Positions 52,644 to 60,839 of a DNA stretch of 64,000 nucleotides are shown in pieces. Below the pieces are notes generated by a model. It made no database searches and was not told the DNA's origin. It saw only the letters and a program-made list of their open reading frames with translations. The DNA lies in the NCBI GenBank assembly GCA_964540515.1, contig CAZIMS010000003.1, forward strand, positions 124,001-188,000. Direction: 5' to 3'. The first letter of the stretch is position 1, and every line of letters starts with the position of its first letter. A program made the translations under genes and the position numbers. Source of the stretch: JAOAGA01 sp964540515 (GTDB lineage: Bacteria; CALINM01).

Positions 52644-54149
52644 ATGAAAGATGGTTTTGTCTATCTCGTTGGTGCAGGACCTGGCGACCCGCTTTTAATA
52701 ACACTTAAAGGCAAAGAGTGTCTTGAGAAGGCAGAAGTTGTAATCTATGACTATCTTGCCAATCCAGAGCTCCTTAAACACTGTAAAAAAGATTGTGAGT
52801 TTATTTATGTAGGCAAAAAAAATAAGGAACACACTGTAGATCAAGAAAACATAAATAGACTAATCTTAAATAAGGCAAAAGAAGGAAAGGTAGTTGTCAG
52901 ATTAAAAGGTGGCGACCCCTTTATATTTGGTAGAGGTGGTGAGGAAGCACTGTATCTTAGAGAACATAATATTGACTATGAGATTGTACCTGGCATAACC
53001 TCTGGTGTTGCAGGTCCATTATATGCTGGCATCCCTGTTACGATGAGGGGAGTTACGTCATCTTTAGCCTTTGTAACAGGCCACGAAAGTGAGGATAAAG
53101 ATTTAAGTCTTATTGATTGGAAAGCTCTAACAAGGATGGGCACCCTAATCTTCTATATGGGCGTAAAAAATCTTCCAAAGATTGCGGAAAATCTGACAAA
53201 AGAAGGAATGGCTAAAGAAACTCCCATTGCCTTAATAAGATGGGCGACCTATCCAGAGCAGACTGTTTTAGAAGGAACACTTGCTAATATCGTTGATCTT
53301 GTAGAAAAAACTAATTTCAAGGCACCAGCCATAACTGTTGTAGGTGATGTAGTAAAACTAAGGGAAAAACTAAAGTGGTTTGAGAAAAAACCATTCTTTG
53401 GGAAAAGGATTATCGTAACAAGAGCCCAAGAACAAGCAGGTACCTTTAGCTCAAAATTAAGAGAGCTTGGCGCGAGAGTATATGAGATGCCTACAATAAA
53501 AATAATTCCTTTAAATGACTACGCCTTACTTGATCATTCTTTACTAAATATAAAAAACTATGACTACCTTATCTTAACAAGTGTAAATGGCGTTAAGTAT
53601 TTCTTTGAGAGACTAAACTATCTTAGTATGGATGGAAGAAGTCTTTCAAATCTAAAAATCTGCGCCATAGGGCCTGCTACGGCGAGGGCAATAAAAGAAA
53701 AATTCCTAAATGTAGATATTATGCCACAGAAATACGTAGCTGAATCAGTGGTAGAAAAATTGGAAGAGCATGGTATAAAAGGCAAAAAATTCCTTCTATA
53801 TAGGGCAAAGGTAGCAAGAGATGTTATACCTGATGAGATAAGAAATAAAGGTGGCGAGATAGATGTAATACCAGTTTACGAGACAATATTAAATGAAGAC
53901 AGTAAAGATGGGATTATTGATGTCCTTAATAAAGGTATAGACTACATAACTTTTACAAGCTCCTCCACCGTTTCAAACTTCTTTCAGCTAATAGAAAATA
54001 GAAAAGAACTTTTATCAAATATAAAGTTTGCCTCAATAGGACCGGTAACTTCTTCTACTATAAGATCCTTTGGTTTTACACCAGCCATAGAAGCCCAAGA
54101 ATATACAATTGACGGTCTAATCAAAGCTATGTTGGGGTCAGGTCTTTAA
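52644..54149 (+). CDS. Uroporphyrinogen-III C-methyltransferase / uroporphyrinogen-III synthase fusion
   Basis: A 501-aa fusion. Residues 1-245 are SUMT (CobA): VYLVGAGPGDPLLITLKG, VRLKGGDPFIFGRGGEE and GVTSSLAFVTGHE. Residues about 255-500 are HemD: IIVTRAQEQAGTFSSKL, the DYLILTSVNGVKYF segment and YITFTSSSTVSNFF. It closes hydroxymethylbilane to uroporphyrinogen III and methylates it to precorrin-2, so the operon supplies haem, sirohaem and B12 from one protein. hemB, hemL and hemE are not in the window. Confidence 0.95.
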   Translation: MKDGFVYLVGAGPGDPLLITLKGKECLEKAEVVIYDYLANPELLKHCKKDCEFIYVGKKNKEHTVDQENINRLILNKAKEGKVVVRLKGGDPFIFGRGGEEALYLREHNIDYEIVPGITSGVAGPLYAGIPVTMRGVTSSLAFVTGHESEDKDLSLIDWKALTRMGTLIFYMGVKNLPKIAENLTKEGMAKETPIALIRWATYPEQTVLEGTLANIVDLVEKTNFKAPAITVVGDVVKLREKLKWFEKKPFFGKRIIVTRAQEQAGTFSSKLRELGARVYEMPTIKIIPLNDYALLDHSLLNIKNYDYLILTSVNGVKYFFERLNYLSMDGRSLSNLKICAIGPATARAIKEKFLNVDIMPQKYVAESVVEKLEEHGIKGKKFLLYRAKVARDVIPDEIRNKGGEIDVIPVYETILNEDSKDGIIDVLNKGIDYITFTSSSTVSNFFQLIENRKELLSNIKFASIGPVTSSTIRSFGFTPAIEAQEYTIDGLIKAMLGSGL

Positions 54150-54245
54150 TCTTGATTTAAAAAAAAACACACATCCACCTTTCCTCTATCTTATAGGTGT
54201 GGCAATATCTAACTATGGTCAGAAGTTTATTAATTCTGTCAAGCC

Positions 54246-54276
54246 AAAAAAATGTCCAGCTTTAACTGGTCGGGAC
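54246..54276 (-). terminator. Candidate terminator of the metallo-hydrolase gene
   Basis: On the minus strand, 23 nt past the stop at 54299, GTCC...GGAC (arms 54276-54273 and 54257-54254), with an alternative CCAG/CTGG pairing inside, is followed by seven T (54252-54246). The stem is short, so the call is weak. The rest of the 149-bp gap shows no gene. Confidence 0.4.
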
Positions 54277-54298
54277 TTTAAAAAAAAGAAAATAACAA

Positions 54299-55111
54299 CT
54301 ATTCTATTATCAATTTCTCTCCAACTTTCATCTTTCTTAAAATAGCTTTTGCTCTCACATTTTTTAGCTCTTTTTCAAATTCTCCAATGGTGCCTGTTAA
54401 AATAGGAAAGGTGCCAAAATGCATTGGTATGACAGCTTTTGGATTTACAAGCTTGGTTGCCATGGCTGCCCTTTTGGGTCCCATTGTGAATCTATCACCT
54501 ATACAGGTCAACATGATATCAATTTTATAAAGAGTTCCTAAAATTTTCATATCTTCAAAATAATCAGTATCTCCAGTATGATAAATATTTGGTCCATTTT
54601 TTATTGATATAACAAAACCACCTGGATTACCACCATACTCAAGACTTTTTGGAGATCCAGCAGTTTCAAGCCCAGAGCTATGTATGGCTGGAACAAATAA
54701 AACCTTTACTTCTCCATCTAACAATGTAATTTCACCACCAAAATTTCCTGTTGTATCAAATCCAAACTGTTTTTCTGGAAATCCGGCATACTGTACCATA
54801 GCTTTCCCTAAATCAAAAGTTGCCACAAGCTTAGCACCTGTTTTTTTTGCAATCTCAACAGTATTTCCTATATGGTCTCCATGTGCATGGGTAAGTAGTA
54901 TGAGGTCAACTTTTTTTAATTCTTCAAGCTGTTTTTCTCCATCTTTATTAGCTGGATTTGTAATCCATGGATCAATAAGTAAAACTTTTCCTTTTGGAGT
55001 CTCAATCTTGTAAGCTGAGTGCCCGTACCATAATAACTCTGTCTTTTGTTCTGCCGATGCAGATAGTGGCAAAAAAATCAACATTGACAATAATATAATT
55101 ATTTTTCTCAT
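54299..55111 (-). CDS. Periplasmic metallo-beta-lactamase-fold hydrolase (UPF0173-like)
   Basis: A 270-aa protein with a clear signal peptide (1-20, ending SASA). The zinc site begins THAHGDH (74-80), and further ligands are likely in VPAIHSSG, HTGDTDYF and VIPMHFGTF. LLWYGHSAYKIE and the overall length match the UPF0173 metal-dependent hydrolase group, which is normally cytoplasmic; export is unusual. ATG 55111 follows AAGGAGG. It lies 12 nt downstream of the VKOR-like gene, so the two are probably co-transcribed. Substrate unknown. Confidence 0.85.
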   Translation of the reverse strand: MRKIIILLSMLIFLPLSASAEQKTELLWYGHSAYKIETPKGKVLLIDPWITNPANKDGEKQLEELKKVDLILLTHAHGDHIGNTVEIAKKTGAKLVATFDLGKAMVQYAGFPEKQFGFDTTGNFGGEITLLDGEVKVLFVPAIHSSGLETAGSPKSLEYGGNPGGFVISIKNGPNIYHTGDTDYFEDMKILGTLYKIDIMLTCIGDRFTMGPKRAAMATKLVNPKAVIPMHFGTFPILTGTIGEFEKELKNVRAKAILRKMKVGEKLIIE

Positions 55112-55123
55112 TTTATACCTCCT

Positions 55124-55999
55124 TTAATCACAATTTTCTATTTCTTCGTTGCATGCATCATCAGGAAATTTTAAAATTGGGTTATGAAGTTTTAAATCTA
55201 AAAATGATGGTAGAGTATCTTCCTTTTTTTTGATGGAAGGTGCTTTTTTCTCTTTTTTCTTTTCTTCCTTTATGTTCTCCTTCTTATCTTCTTTAATTAG
55301 GTGTTCTCTTATTTGAGAAGCTCCAACTATAAACCTTTTCTCCCAAGGTAGATTTATAAAAAGAACAGGCACATACTTTATACCTACATTTTTAAGAAAA
55401 TTGGAGTAATCATCCACAAGGACATGTGGAATATCAATTTTCTTAAACTTTAGTTCTTCCATAATTTCTCTACAATGCTTACAGTTATTACTATAAAAAA
55501 GTATTAAAGGTTTGTCTGGCACTTTATCGGCAGCATTAACAGGCAATATCAGGTATAACAAAAGAAATACGCCTGCCATAGCACCAAAGCCAGCTAAAAC
55601 AATTTTTTCTCCTTCTAAAAACTTCAAAATACCTAAAATTACTATTAACAAAAAAACGATGAGGCAGAAATAACATGGAGCAAATAATCTAAAAGCCTGA
55701 TAACCTGTAAAAAAGCCCTCACAGGCCAAGGCAATTATTAAAGTAAAAAGATTTATCTGTCCCCAAAGAATTTTTTTGTTTTTTTTAAATTTAATGTGTG
55801 AAACCAATAAAGTGAGAAAGGTTATTGATCCGATTAAAAGTATTATCCATTCTCCAAAACGAACTTGTTTTGCAACAAGTTCACAACCTTCTGTTTGGCA
55901 TATACTAAAACCAAAAAATTGGACAATAAACTCAGCAGTTACAAATAAAAGACCAATAATTGCAAAAAATAAAAATAGTCTATCTATTCTAGAACTCAT
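55124..55999 (-). CDS. VKOR family protein fused to a thioredoxin-like domain
   Basis: A disulfide-forming membrane protein. Five hydrophobic segments cover residues 8-155. Cysteine pairs are C34/C39 in the loop and the active-site CYFC (C109, C112) in a later helix, as in bacterial vitamin K epoxide reductase homologues. A thioredoxin-like domain follows with CKHC (173-176), then a Lys/Glu-rich linker and a tail with two more cysteines. Such fusions replace DsbB/DsbA. The start is uncertain: ATG 55999 (291 aa) is used, but the frame extends to a TTG at 56038. It is divergent from the multicopper oxidase. Confidence 0.8.
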   Translation of the reverse strand: MSSRIDRLFLFFAIIGLLFVTAEFIVQFFGFSICQTEGCELVAKQVRFGEWIILLIGSITFLTLLVSHIKFKKNKKILWGQINLFTLIIALACEGFFTGYQAFRLFAPCYFCLIVFLLIVILGILKFLEGEKIVLAGFGAMAGVFLLLYLILPVNAADKVPDKPLILFYSNNCKHCREIMEELKFKKIDIPHVLVDDYSNFLKNVGIKYVPVLFINLPWEKRFIVGASQIREHLIKEDKKENIKEEKKKEKKAPSIKKKEDTLPSFLDLKLHNPILKFPDDACNEEIENCD

Positions 56000-56107
56000 C
56001 TTTTTAATTATTAATAAACTAAATAGGAAAATCAACAAAAGATAAAGTTTGGTAGTGTTAAAAAAAATTGCACAGAATTTCTTACCTTACCCAAAACATA
56101 GCAAAAT

Positions 56108-56137
56108 TTGCAATCAAGTCTCAAAAAAATATATAAT
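56108..56137 (+). promoter_or_regulatory. Promoter of the multicopper oxidase, near-leaderless
   Basis: TTGCAA (56108-56113) and TATAAT (56132-56137) are 18 bp apart. The predicted start is within about 3 nt of ATG 56147. There is no ribosome-binding site. A TTG that could be taken for an upstream start codon is part of the -35 box. Confidence 0.5.
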
Positions 56138-56146
56138 TTATATTGT

Positions 56147-58144
56147 ATGAAAAAATGCTTTTTAATATCACTACTATTGTTATTAATCTATCCCAAAATC
56201 TTATCAGCAAAGATTGTGGAATACGAACTCCATATCAATTATGGAGAAGTAAATATTACTGGTAAAAAAGTTAGGGCTATTACTATCAATGAAAATATAC
56301 CAGGCCCAACCCTTTATTGGGAAGAAGGTGATGAGGCAGTTATCAAGGTTTATAACCACTTAGATGAAGAAACATCCATCCACTGGCATGGTATCCTTGT
56401 TCCTAATAAAGAAGATGGTGTATCTTACCTTACAACACCACCAATTTTACCTAAAACGATGAGAGAATTTAGATTTCCTATAACTCATAGTGGAACTTAC
56501 TGGTATCATTCTCATACCGCTTTACAGGAACAACAAGGTGTTTATGGTGCTATCGTGATTTATCCTAAAAACTATAAAAGAAATTATGACAAAGAGTTTG
56601 TTCTCATTCTTTCTGATTGGACCAACGAAGACCCAAAAGAAGTTTTAAAAACCCTAAAAAGAGGGAGTGATTATTATTTAATTAAGAAAGGTATAGCTCC
56701 TTCTCTTTATGATGCTATTACAAAAAAAGCCCTCTGGGATGTAATAAAACAGTCAATACATAGAATGTCACTTATGGACATCTCTGATGTAGCCTATGAT
56801 GCATTCCTCTCCAATGGAAAAAAAGAGGATTTTCTTGAAGCCAAAAAAGGAGAGAAAATTCTTTTGAGAGTAATAAATGCGGCAGCTGCAACTTATTTCT
56901 ACTTAAACTTTGCTGGTGGATTAATGACAGTGGTATCAGCAGATGGGGTTGATGTTGAACCAGTTGATTTAGAACAGATACTGATAGCCATAGGTGAGAC
57001 CTATGATGTTTTACTTACAATACCTGATGATAAAAGTTATGAATTTAGAGCAACTGCACAGGATGTTTCAGGCTTTACATCCCTATTTATAGGTATAGGA
57101 GAGAAAGTAAAAGCTAAAGATATGGAAAAACCTGACATCTATCGTATGCATAAAAAAAATCACAAAGAACATCACCCAAAAGACGAAACAGTTTCTAACT
57201 TACCTCCCTACAATAAACTTAAGGCACTTAAAAAAACTAAGATTAAAGAATCTCCCGATAGGATAATCAGGCTTATTCTTGATGGTGATATGGAAAGATA
57301 TGTATGGACAATTAACGGGAAAATACTTTCAGAAGCTACTCCAATAATAGTTAAGAAAGGGGAAATGGTAAGAATTATTTTTGAAAATAGATCTATGATG
57401 CATCATCCAATGCATTTACACGGACACTTCTTTAGGGTGATCAACGACTTTGGTGAATACTCGCCCTTGAAACATTCCCTTGATGTCCCTCCAATGGGAG
57501 AAAAAATAATTGAATTTTATGCAGGAGAGGATAAAGATTGGGCTCTTCATTGCCATATCCTATATCATATGAAGGCTGGAATGATGACATACATTCACTA
57601 TGAAGGTTCAGAATTAGATCCAGAAATAATAGCAGCAAGAAAACTTAAAACAAATGACCTAATAATAGATCATTATTATTTTTGGGGAGACATAGGATTA
57701 TATACAAATATGTTAGATGCAAAATTCAATCTCTCTAACTCAAGAAATATTTTTATTTTGGAAAGAAAAAACGACTGGGAAAAACACTATGAAAATGAAC
57801 TCTCTTCTTTCAGATATATAGATAGATTTTTTAGTTTAGCAGCAGGAATAAAAAATGAGAAAGATGATGATACAAAGATAAAAGTAGGCTTTAAGTATTT
57901 ACTTCCTCTTTTAATTGAATCAAAGATTACTATTAATCAAAAAGGAGATTACGAACTACAACTGGAGAAAAAACTGCCTATAATCTCAAAGCTCTCTCTA
58001 AATCTTGAGTTTAAATATGACAAAGAGGAAAGAGAATATTATAAAATTAAAGCTAAATATATGTTAAAGAAAACCCTTGATATTTCTGTCATATATTTTT
58101 CAAAATACAAAAGCGCAGGAGTTGGAATAGAATATAGATTCTAA
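56147..58144 (+). CDS. Multicopper oxidase (CopA/PcoA type) with C-terminal CopB-like beta-barrel
   Basis: A 665-aa exported protein. The signal peptide is 1-21. Three cupredoxin domains cover about 22-490, with all four copper motifs: HWHG (79-82), WYHSH (119-123), HHPMHLHGHF (419-428) and LHCHILYHMKAGMM (467-480). Residues 330-345 are His-rich. Residues about 505-665 form alternating beta strands ending in phenylalanine (IEYRF), as outer-membrane barrels do; FFSLAAGIK, YLLPLLIESKITI and YELQLEKKLPII follow the pattern of copper resistance protein CopB. CopA and CopB are normally separate genes. Likely role: periplasmic cuprous oxidation and copper tolerance. Confidence 0.85.
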   Translation: MKKCFLISLLLLLIYPKILSAKIVEYELHINYGEVNITGKKVRAITINENIPGPTLYWEEGDEAVIKVYNHLDEETSIHWHGILVPNKEDGVSYLTTPPILPKTMREFRFPITHSGTYWYHSHTALQEQQGVYGAIVIYPKNYKRNYDKEFVLILSDWTNEDPKEVLKTLKRGSDYYLIKKGIAPSLYDAITKKALWDVIKQSIHRMSLMDISDVAYDAFLSNGKKEDFLEAKKGEKILLRVINAAAATYFYLNFAGGLMTVVSADGVDVEPVDLEQILIAIGETYDVLLTIPDDKSYEFRATAQDVSGFTSLFIGIGEKVKAKDMEKPDIYRMHKKNHKEHHPKDETVSNLPPYNKLKALKKTKIKESPDRIIRLILDGDMERYVWTINGKILSEATPIIVKKGEMVRIIFENRSMMHHPMHLHGHFFRVINDFGEYSPLKHSLDVPPMGEKIIEFYAGEDKDWALHCHILYHMKAGMMTYIHYEGSELDPEIIAARKLKTNDLIIDHYYFWGDIGLYTNMLDAKFNLSNSRNIFILERKNDWEKHYENELSSFRYIDRFFSLAAGIKNEKDDDTKIKVGFKYLLPLLIESKITINQKGDYELQLEKKLPIISKLSLNLEFKYDKEEREYYKIKAKYMLKKTLDISVIYFSKYKSAGVGIEYRF

Positions 58145-58523
58145 AATTATTGTAAGTTGTGAAGCAAGAAAGTTTTTCTTTACACCATAACTAATAGCCT
58201 TAAAAAATAATTATTTAATTTCGTGGATACCTTGCTAAGATTTTGTATCTCCATAACACGACCAAGTGATTTCAAATTTTTTTTACAGACCAAACATATC
58301 CTAATGATTATAATTCTTATAAGTGAAAATGTCTAAGGCCTATGATTTTCCCTATGGGCTACAAGATGAGGATATTCTGGTATTATTACTCATGAATAAG
58401 TATGACCTCACCAAAATTCTTCTTTTATAAAGGACAGTTTAGCAAATTTTCATATAGGGCATTTTTATTTTGGTAGATTAGGGCATTATAATTTTGGCGT
58501 TACGCACATAAGGCTTTTAGTTC
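58145..58523. other. Non-coding stretch between the copper oxidase and the htpX promoter
   Basis: No gene supported. The only open frame of note is 33 codons (58329-58430, plus), without a ribosome-binding site. The stretch looks less AT-biased in places than other intergenic DNA here and contains the direct repeats at 58455-58497. It could be a decayed gene or insertion-sequence remnant; nothing recognisable remains. Confidence 0.4.
58455..58497 (+). repeat. Pair of 19-bp direct repeats upstream of the htpX promoter
   Basis: Copies at 58455-58473 and 58479-58497 both start TAGGGCATT and end ATTTTGG, with 17 of 19 positions identical and a 24-bp period. The second ends 26 bp before the -35 box, a position suited to an activator binding as a tandem dimer. 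They could alternatively be an end of a lost mobile element. Confidence 0.5.
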
Positions 58524-58552
58524 TTGACAAAATTTTAAAAAATTGTTATATT
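58524..58552 (+). promoter_or_regulatory. Strong sigma-70 promoter of the htpX leader
   Basis: A consensus TTGACA (58524-58529) and TATATT (58547-58552) at the ideal 17-bp spacing. The predicted start, near 58559, leaves a leader of about 164 nt before htpX. Confidence 0.75.
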
Positions 58553-58558
58553 ATCAAC

Positions 58559-58701
58559 TACTATTGAAAAATAATATGAGGCTAAGCTCTGGATTAAAAA
58601 AAGTTTTACTTTACTGATGCCAGAGTTTAGTAATTTATAAGGATAGACCTTATCTTACTAACTATGGTTTAAAGAGGTAAAGATTAAGGTCTTTTTTTTT
58701 T
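58559..58701 (+). ncRNA. Structured leader RNA or attenuator upstream of htpX
   Basis: Between the promoter and the ribosome-binding site, an 11-bp stem (58582-58592 with 58620-58630, one G-U pair, 27-nt loop) is followed by a terminator-like hairpin and T-run (58645-58701). A third hairpin, ATAAGG/CCTTAT (58637-58642 with 58648-58653), overlaps the left arm of the terminator, so the two exclude each other. This is the layout of a transcription attenuator or riboswitch, or of a ~140-nt small RNA. No known riboswitch class was recognised. Confidence 0.5.
58645..58701 (+). terminator. Intrinsic terminator within the htpX leader
   Basis: AGACCTTA (58645-58652) pairs with TAAGGTCT (58685-58692), the stem extends inward with single-base bulges (TCTTAC with GTAAAGA), and ten T follow (58692-58701). 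It lies 9 nt before the htpX ribosome-binding site GGAGGT. Confidence 0.65.
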
Positions 58702-58722
58702 ATATAAAAAGGAGGTAAAAAT

Positions 58723-59571
58723 ATGAGTTGGTTTAGGACTATGATACTAATGGCAGCTTTAACTGCCTTGCTGGTTTTTATAGGTGGAGCAATAGGTGGA
58801 AGAAGTGGTATGACCATTGCTCTAATTCTTGCTTTTGCTATGAATTTTGTATCTTATTGGTTTTCTGACAAGATTGTCCTTGCCATGTATAGGGCACAAC
58901 CTATTTCGGAGTCTGAGGCCCCAGAGTTATATGGCATTGTAGCAAGGCTTTCTCAAAAGGCTGGTATGCCAATGCCAAGGGTTTATATTATTGACAATGA
59001 TCAACCCAACGCCTTTGCTACAGGAAGGAATCCTGAAAATGGAGTTGTGGCGGTAACCACGGGTATTATGAGAATTTTAACCAGGGAAGAGCTGGAAGGT
59101 GTTATTGCCCATGAGTTAGCCCACATAAAGAATAGGGACATTCTTGTGGCTACTATCGCAGCAACTATTGCTGGTGCCATTAGTTACTTAGCACAGATGG
59201 CTCAATGGGCCATGATTTTTGGTGGTGGTCGGAGAGATGAAGAGAGTGAAGGTAATCCTCTCGTTGCTATAATAATGTTAATTATTGCCCCTATAGCAGC
59301 TATGTTGATTCAGCTTGCCATATCAAGGTCAAGAGAGTATGGAGCTGATGATGGCGGTGCAGAAATATCAGGAAACCCAATGTATCTTGCTAATGCCTTA
59401 AAAAAACTTGACTATGCGGCAAAAAGAATACCTATGGAAGCAAATCCAGCTACATCACATCTTTTTATTGTAAATCCCTTGTCTGGAGGTGGTATTGTCA
59501 AGCTATTTAGTACCCATCCTCCTATCGAGGAGAGAATTGAGAGATTAGAAAAAATGGTTTATTCAAGATAA
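58723..59571 (+). CDS. htpX: Membrane zinc protease HtpX
   Basis: Inner-membrane protease for misfolded membrane proteins. Two N-terminal membrane segments (about 7-22 and 26-46), IIDNDQPNAFATGR, the zinc motif HELAHIKNRD (near residue 129), two further hydrophobic segments and SREYGADDGGAEISG with the third ligand. It has 282 aa. AAGGAGG precedes ATG 58723. It works alongside FtsH, also encoded here. Expression seems governed by the leader RNA upstream. Confidence 0.95.
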   Translation: MSWFRTMILMAALTALLVFIGGAIGGRSGMTIALILAFAMNFVSYWFSDKIVLAMYRAQPISESEAPELYGIVARLSQKAGMPMPRVYIIDNDQPNAFATGRNPENGVVAVTTGIMRILTREELEGVIAHELAHIKNRDILVATIAATIAGAISYLAQMAQWAMIFGGGRRDEESEGNPLVAIIMLIIAPIAAMLIQLAISRSREYGADDGGAEISGNPMYLANALKKLDYAAKRIPMEANPATSHLFIVNPLSGGGIVKLFSTHPPIEERIERLEKMVYSR

Positions 59572-59594
59572 TACTAAAAATGAAAGGAGAGAAC

Positions 59595-60086
59595 ATGGAG
59601 AATGCAAAAGTACTAATTTTAATGGGAAGTGATAGTGATCTACCAGTGATGAAGAAGGCTGCGGAGGTTTTTAAAGAAATGGGAGTGCCATACGAGATGC
59701 ATATATCTTCCGCCCACAGACTCCCAGACAGAACAGCCGATTTAGCTAAAAATGCCCGTGAAAAAGGTATTGAGGTCATAATCTGTGGGGCAGGGATGGC
59801 AGCTCATCTTGCAGGCGTTGTTGCAGCTAATACAACGCTACCTGTCATAGGTATTCCCTTAGCTTCAGGGGCTTTAAATGGATTAGATGCTTTATATTCA
59901 ACAGTAATGATGCCCCCAGGAATACCAGTTGCAACTGTTGCAATAGATGGTGCTAAAAATGCAGCCTATTTAGCCTGTTCCATCCTTTCTATCAAATATC
60001 CTGAGATGGTCGAAAAACTAAAGAATTTTAGAGAAAAAACAAGAGAAGCTCTGTTAGAAAAAGACAAAGAGCTTTCAAAGGCTTAG
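59595..60086 (+). CDS. purE: N5-carboxyaminoimidazole ribonucleotide mutase
   Basis: Purine synthesis enzyme. ILMGSDSDLPVMKKA, the SSAHRLPDRT loop, AGMAAHLAGVVAA and LPVIGIPL match class I PurE. The start is ATG 59595 (163 aa) behind AAAGGAG; the ATG at 59580 lies ahead of that site. The next gene, 2 nt downstream, is a carbonic anhydrase, whose bicarbonate would serve the carboxylation step of this pathway. Confidence 0.94.
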   Translation: MENAKVLILMGSDSDLPVMKKAAEVFKEMGVPYEMHISSAHRLPDRTADLAKNAREKGIEVIICGAGMAAHLAGVVAANTTLPVIGIPLASGALNGLDALYSTVMMPPGIPVATVAIDGAKNAAYLACSILSIKYPEMVEKLKNFREKTREALLEKDKELSKA

Positions 60087-60088
60087 TT

Positions 60089-60703
60089 ATGGAAAAGCTT
60101 TATAAAGGTATTCATAAATTCCAGAAACACTATAACAAGAAAAAAGGTTTTTATGAAAAATTAAGCGGGGGGCAATCACCCCTCGTTTTATTTATTACAT
60201 GTTCTGATTCAAGGATAGACCCTAATCTTGTTACTAATTCAGAGCCTGGCGATATATTTATTTTAAGAAATGTGGGTAATATAATTCCTCCCTTTGACTC
60301 AGTTAGTGATAAAAATAGTATAGCAGCCGCTGTAGAGTTTGCCATTTCTGGTTTAAACATAAGAGATATAATTTTGTGTGGTCACTCAGACTGTGGAGCG
60401 ATGAAGGCTATATACAAAGAGGATGATTTTTTCAGAGAGATGCCCCATCTTAAAAACTGGCTATACTTTGCAGACCCCGTTAAGGGTATGATTAATTCAA
60501 ATAACATTAAAAAAGAAGAGTTACAAGTATTGACAGAAAAAAATAATATAATTTATCAACTTAAAAATCTCACTACCTACCCCATAGTGAAGGATTTATT
60601 AGAAAAAGGAGAGATAAGACTCTATGGATGGTATTACGAGATAAAGACTGGAAAGGTTTATGAGTTCGATAAAGATACGGGCACTTTTCAGCCATTAGCT
60701 TAG
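60089..60703 (+). CDS. Beta-class carbonic anhydrase
   Basis: Interconverts CO2 and bicarbonate. Zinc ligands are C38 (ITCSDSR, with the Asp40-Arg42 dyad), H99 and C102 (CGHSDCGAM). NVGNIIPP and the C-terminal YGWYYEIKTGKVYEFD are typical. It has 204 aa and no signal peptide, so it is cytoplasmic. It follows purE by 2 nt. Confidence 0.94.
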   Translation: MEKLYKGIHKFQKHYNKKKGFYEKLSGGQSPLVLFITCSDSRIDPNLVTNSEPGDIFILRNVGNIIPPFDSVSDKNSIAAAVEFAISGLNIRDIILCGHSDCGAMKAIYKEDDFFREMPHLKNWLYFADPVKGMINSNNIKKEELQVLTEKNNIIYQLKNLTTYPIVKDLLEKGEIRLYGWYYEIKTGKVYEFDKDTGTFQPLA

Positions 60704-60804
60704 CTTAATTTGTAAAGAAAAACTTTTATTTGTATATTAATTATAAATCTACAAAGTAGGGTTTATAAGCTTTTTTCATTTTTCAAGCAACAGCAAAATT
60801 TTAC

Positions 60805-60834
60805 TTGACATAAAGCCAGCTTAAATGTTATAAA
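60805..60834 (+). promoter_or_regulatory. Upstream promoter in the rpsL intergenic region
   Basis: Consensus TTGACA (60805-60810) and TATAAA (60829-60834), 18-bp spacing, with an extended TG at 60826. Predicted start near 60841, directly at the first stem of the candidate small RNA. Confidence 0.6.
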
Positions 60835-60839
60835 GTCTA

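Noticed and set aside
54246..54279. TGTCC...GGGACTTT palindrome that recalls ends of IS21-family elements.
   Set aside because: No transposase or matching partner end was seen, and the hairpin followed by seven T on the minus strand is explained better as a terminator for the gene ending at 54299.
58329..58430. A 33-codon open frame in the gap before htpX.
   Set aside because: No ribosome-binding site, no recognisable similarity, and short frames of this size occur by chance.
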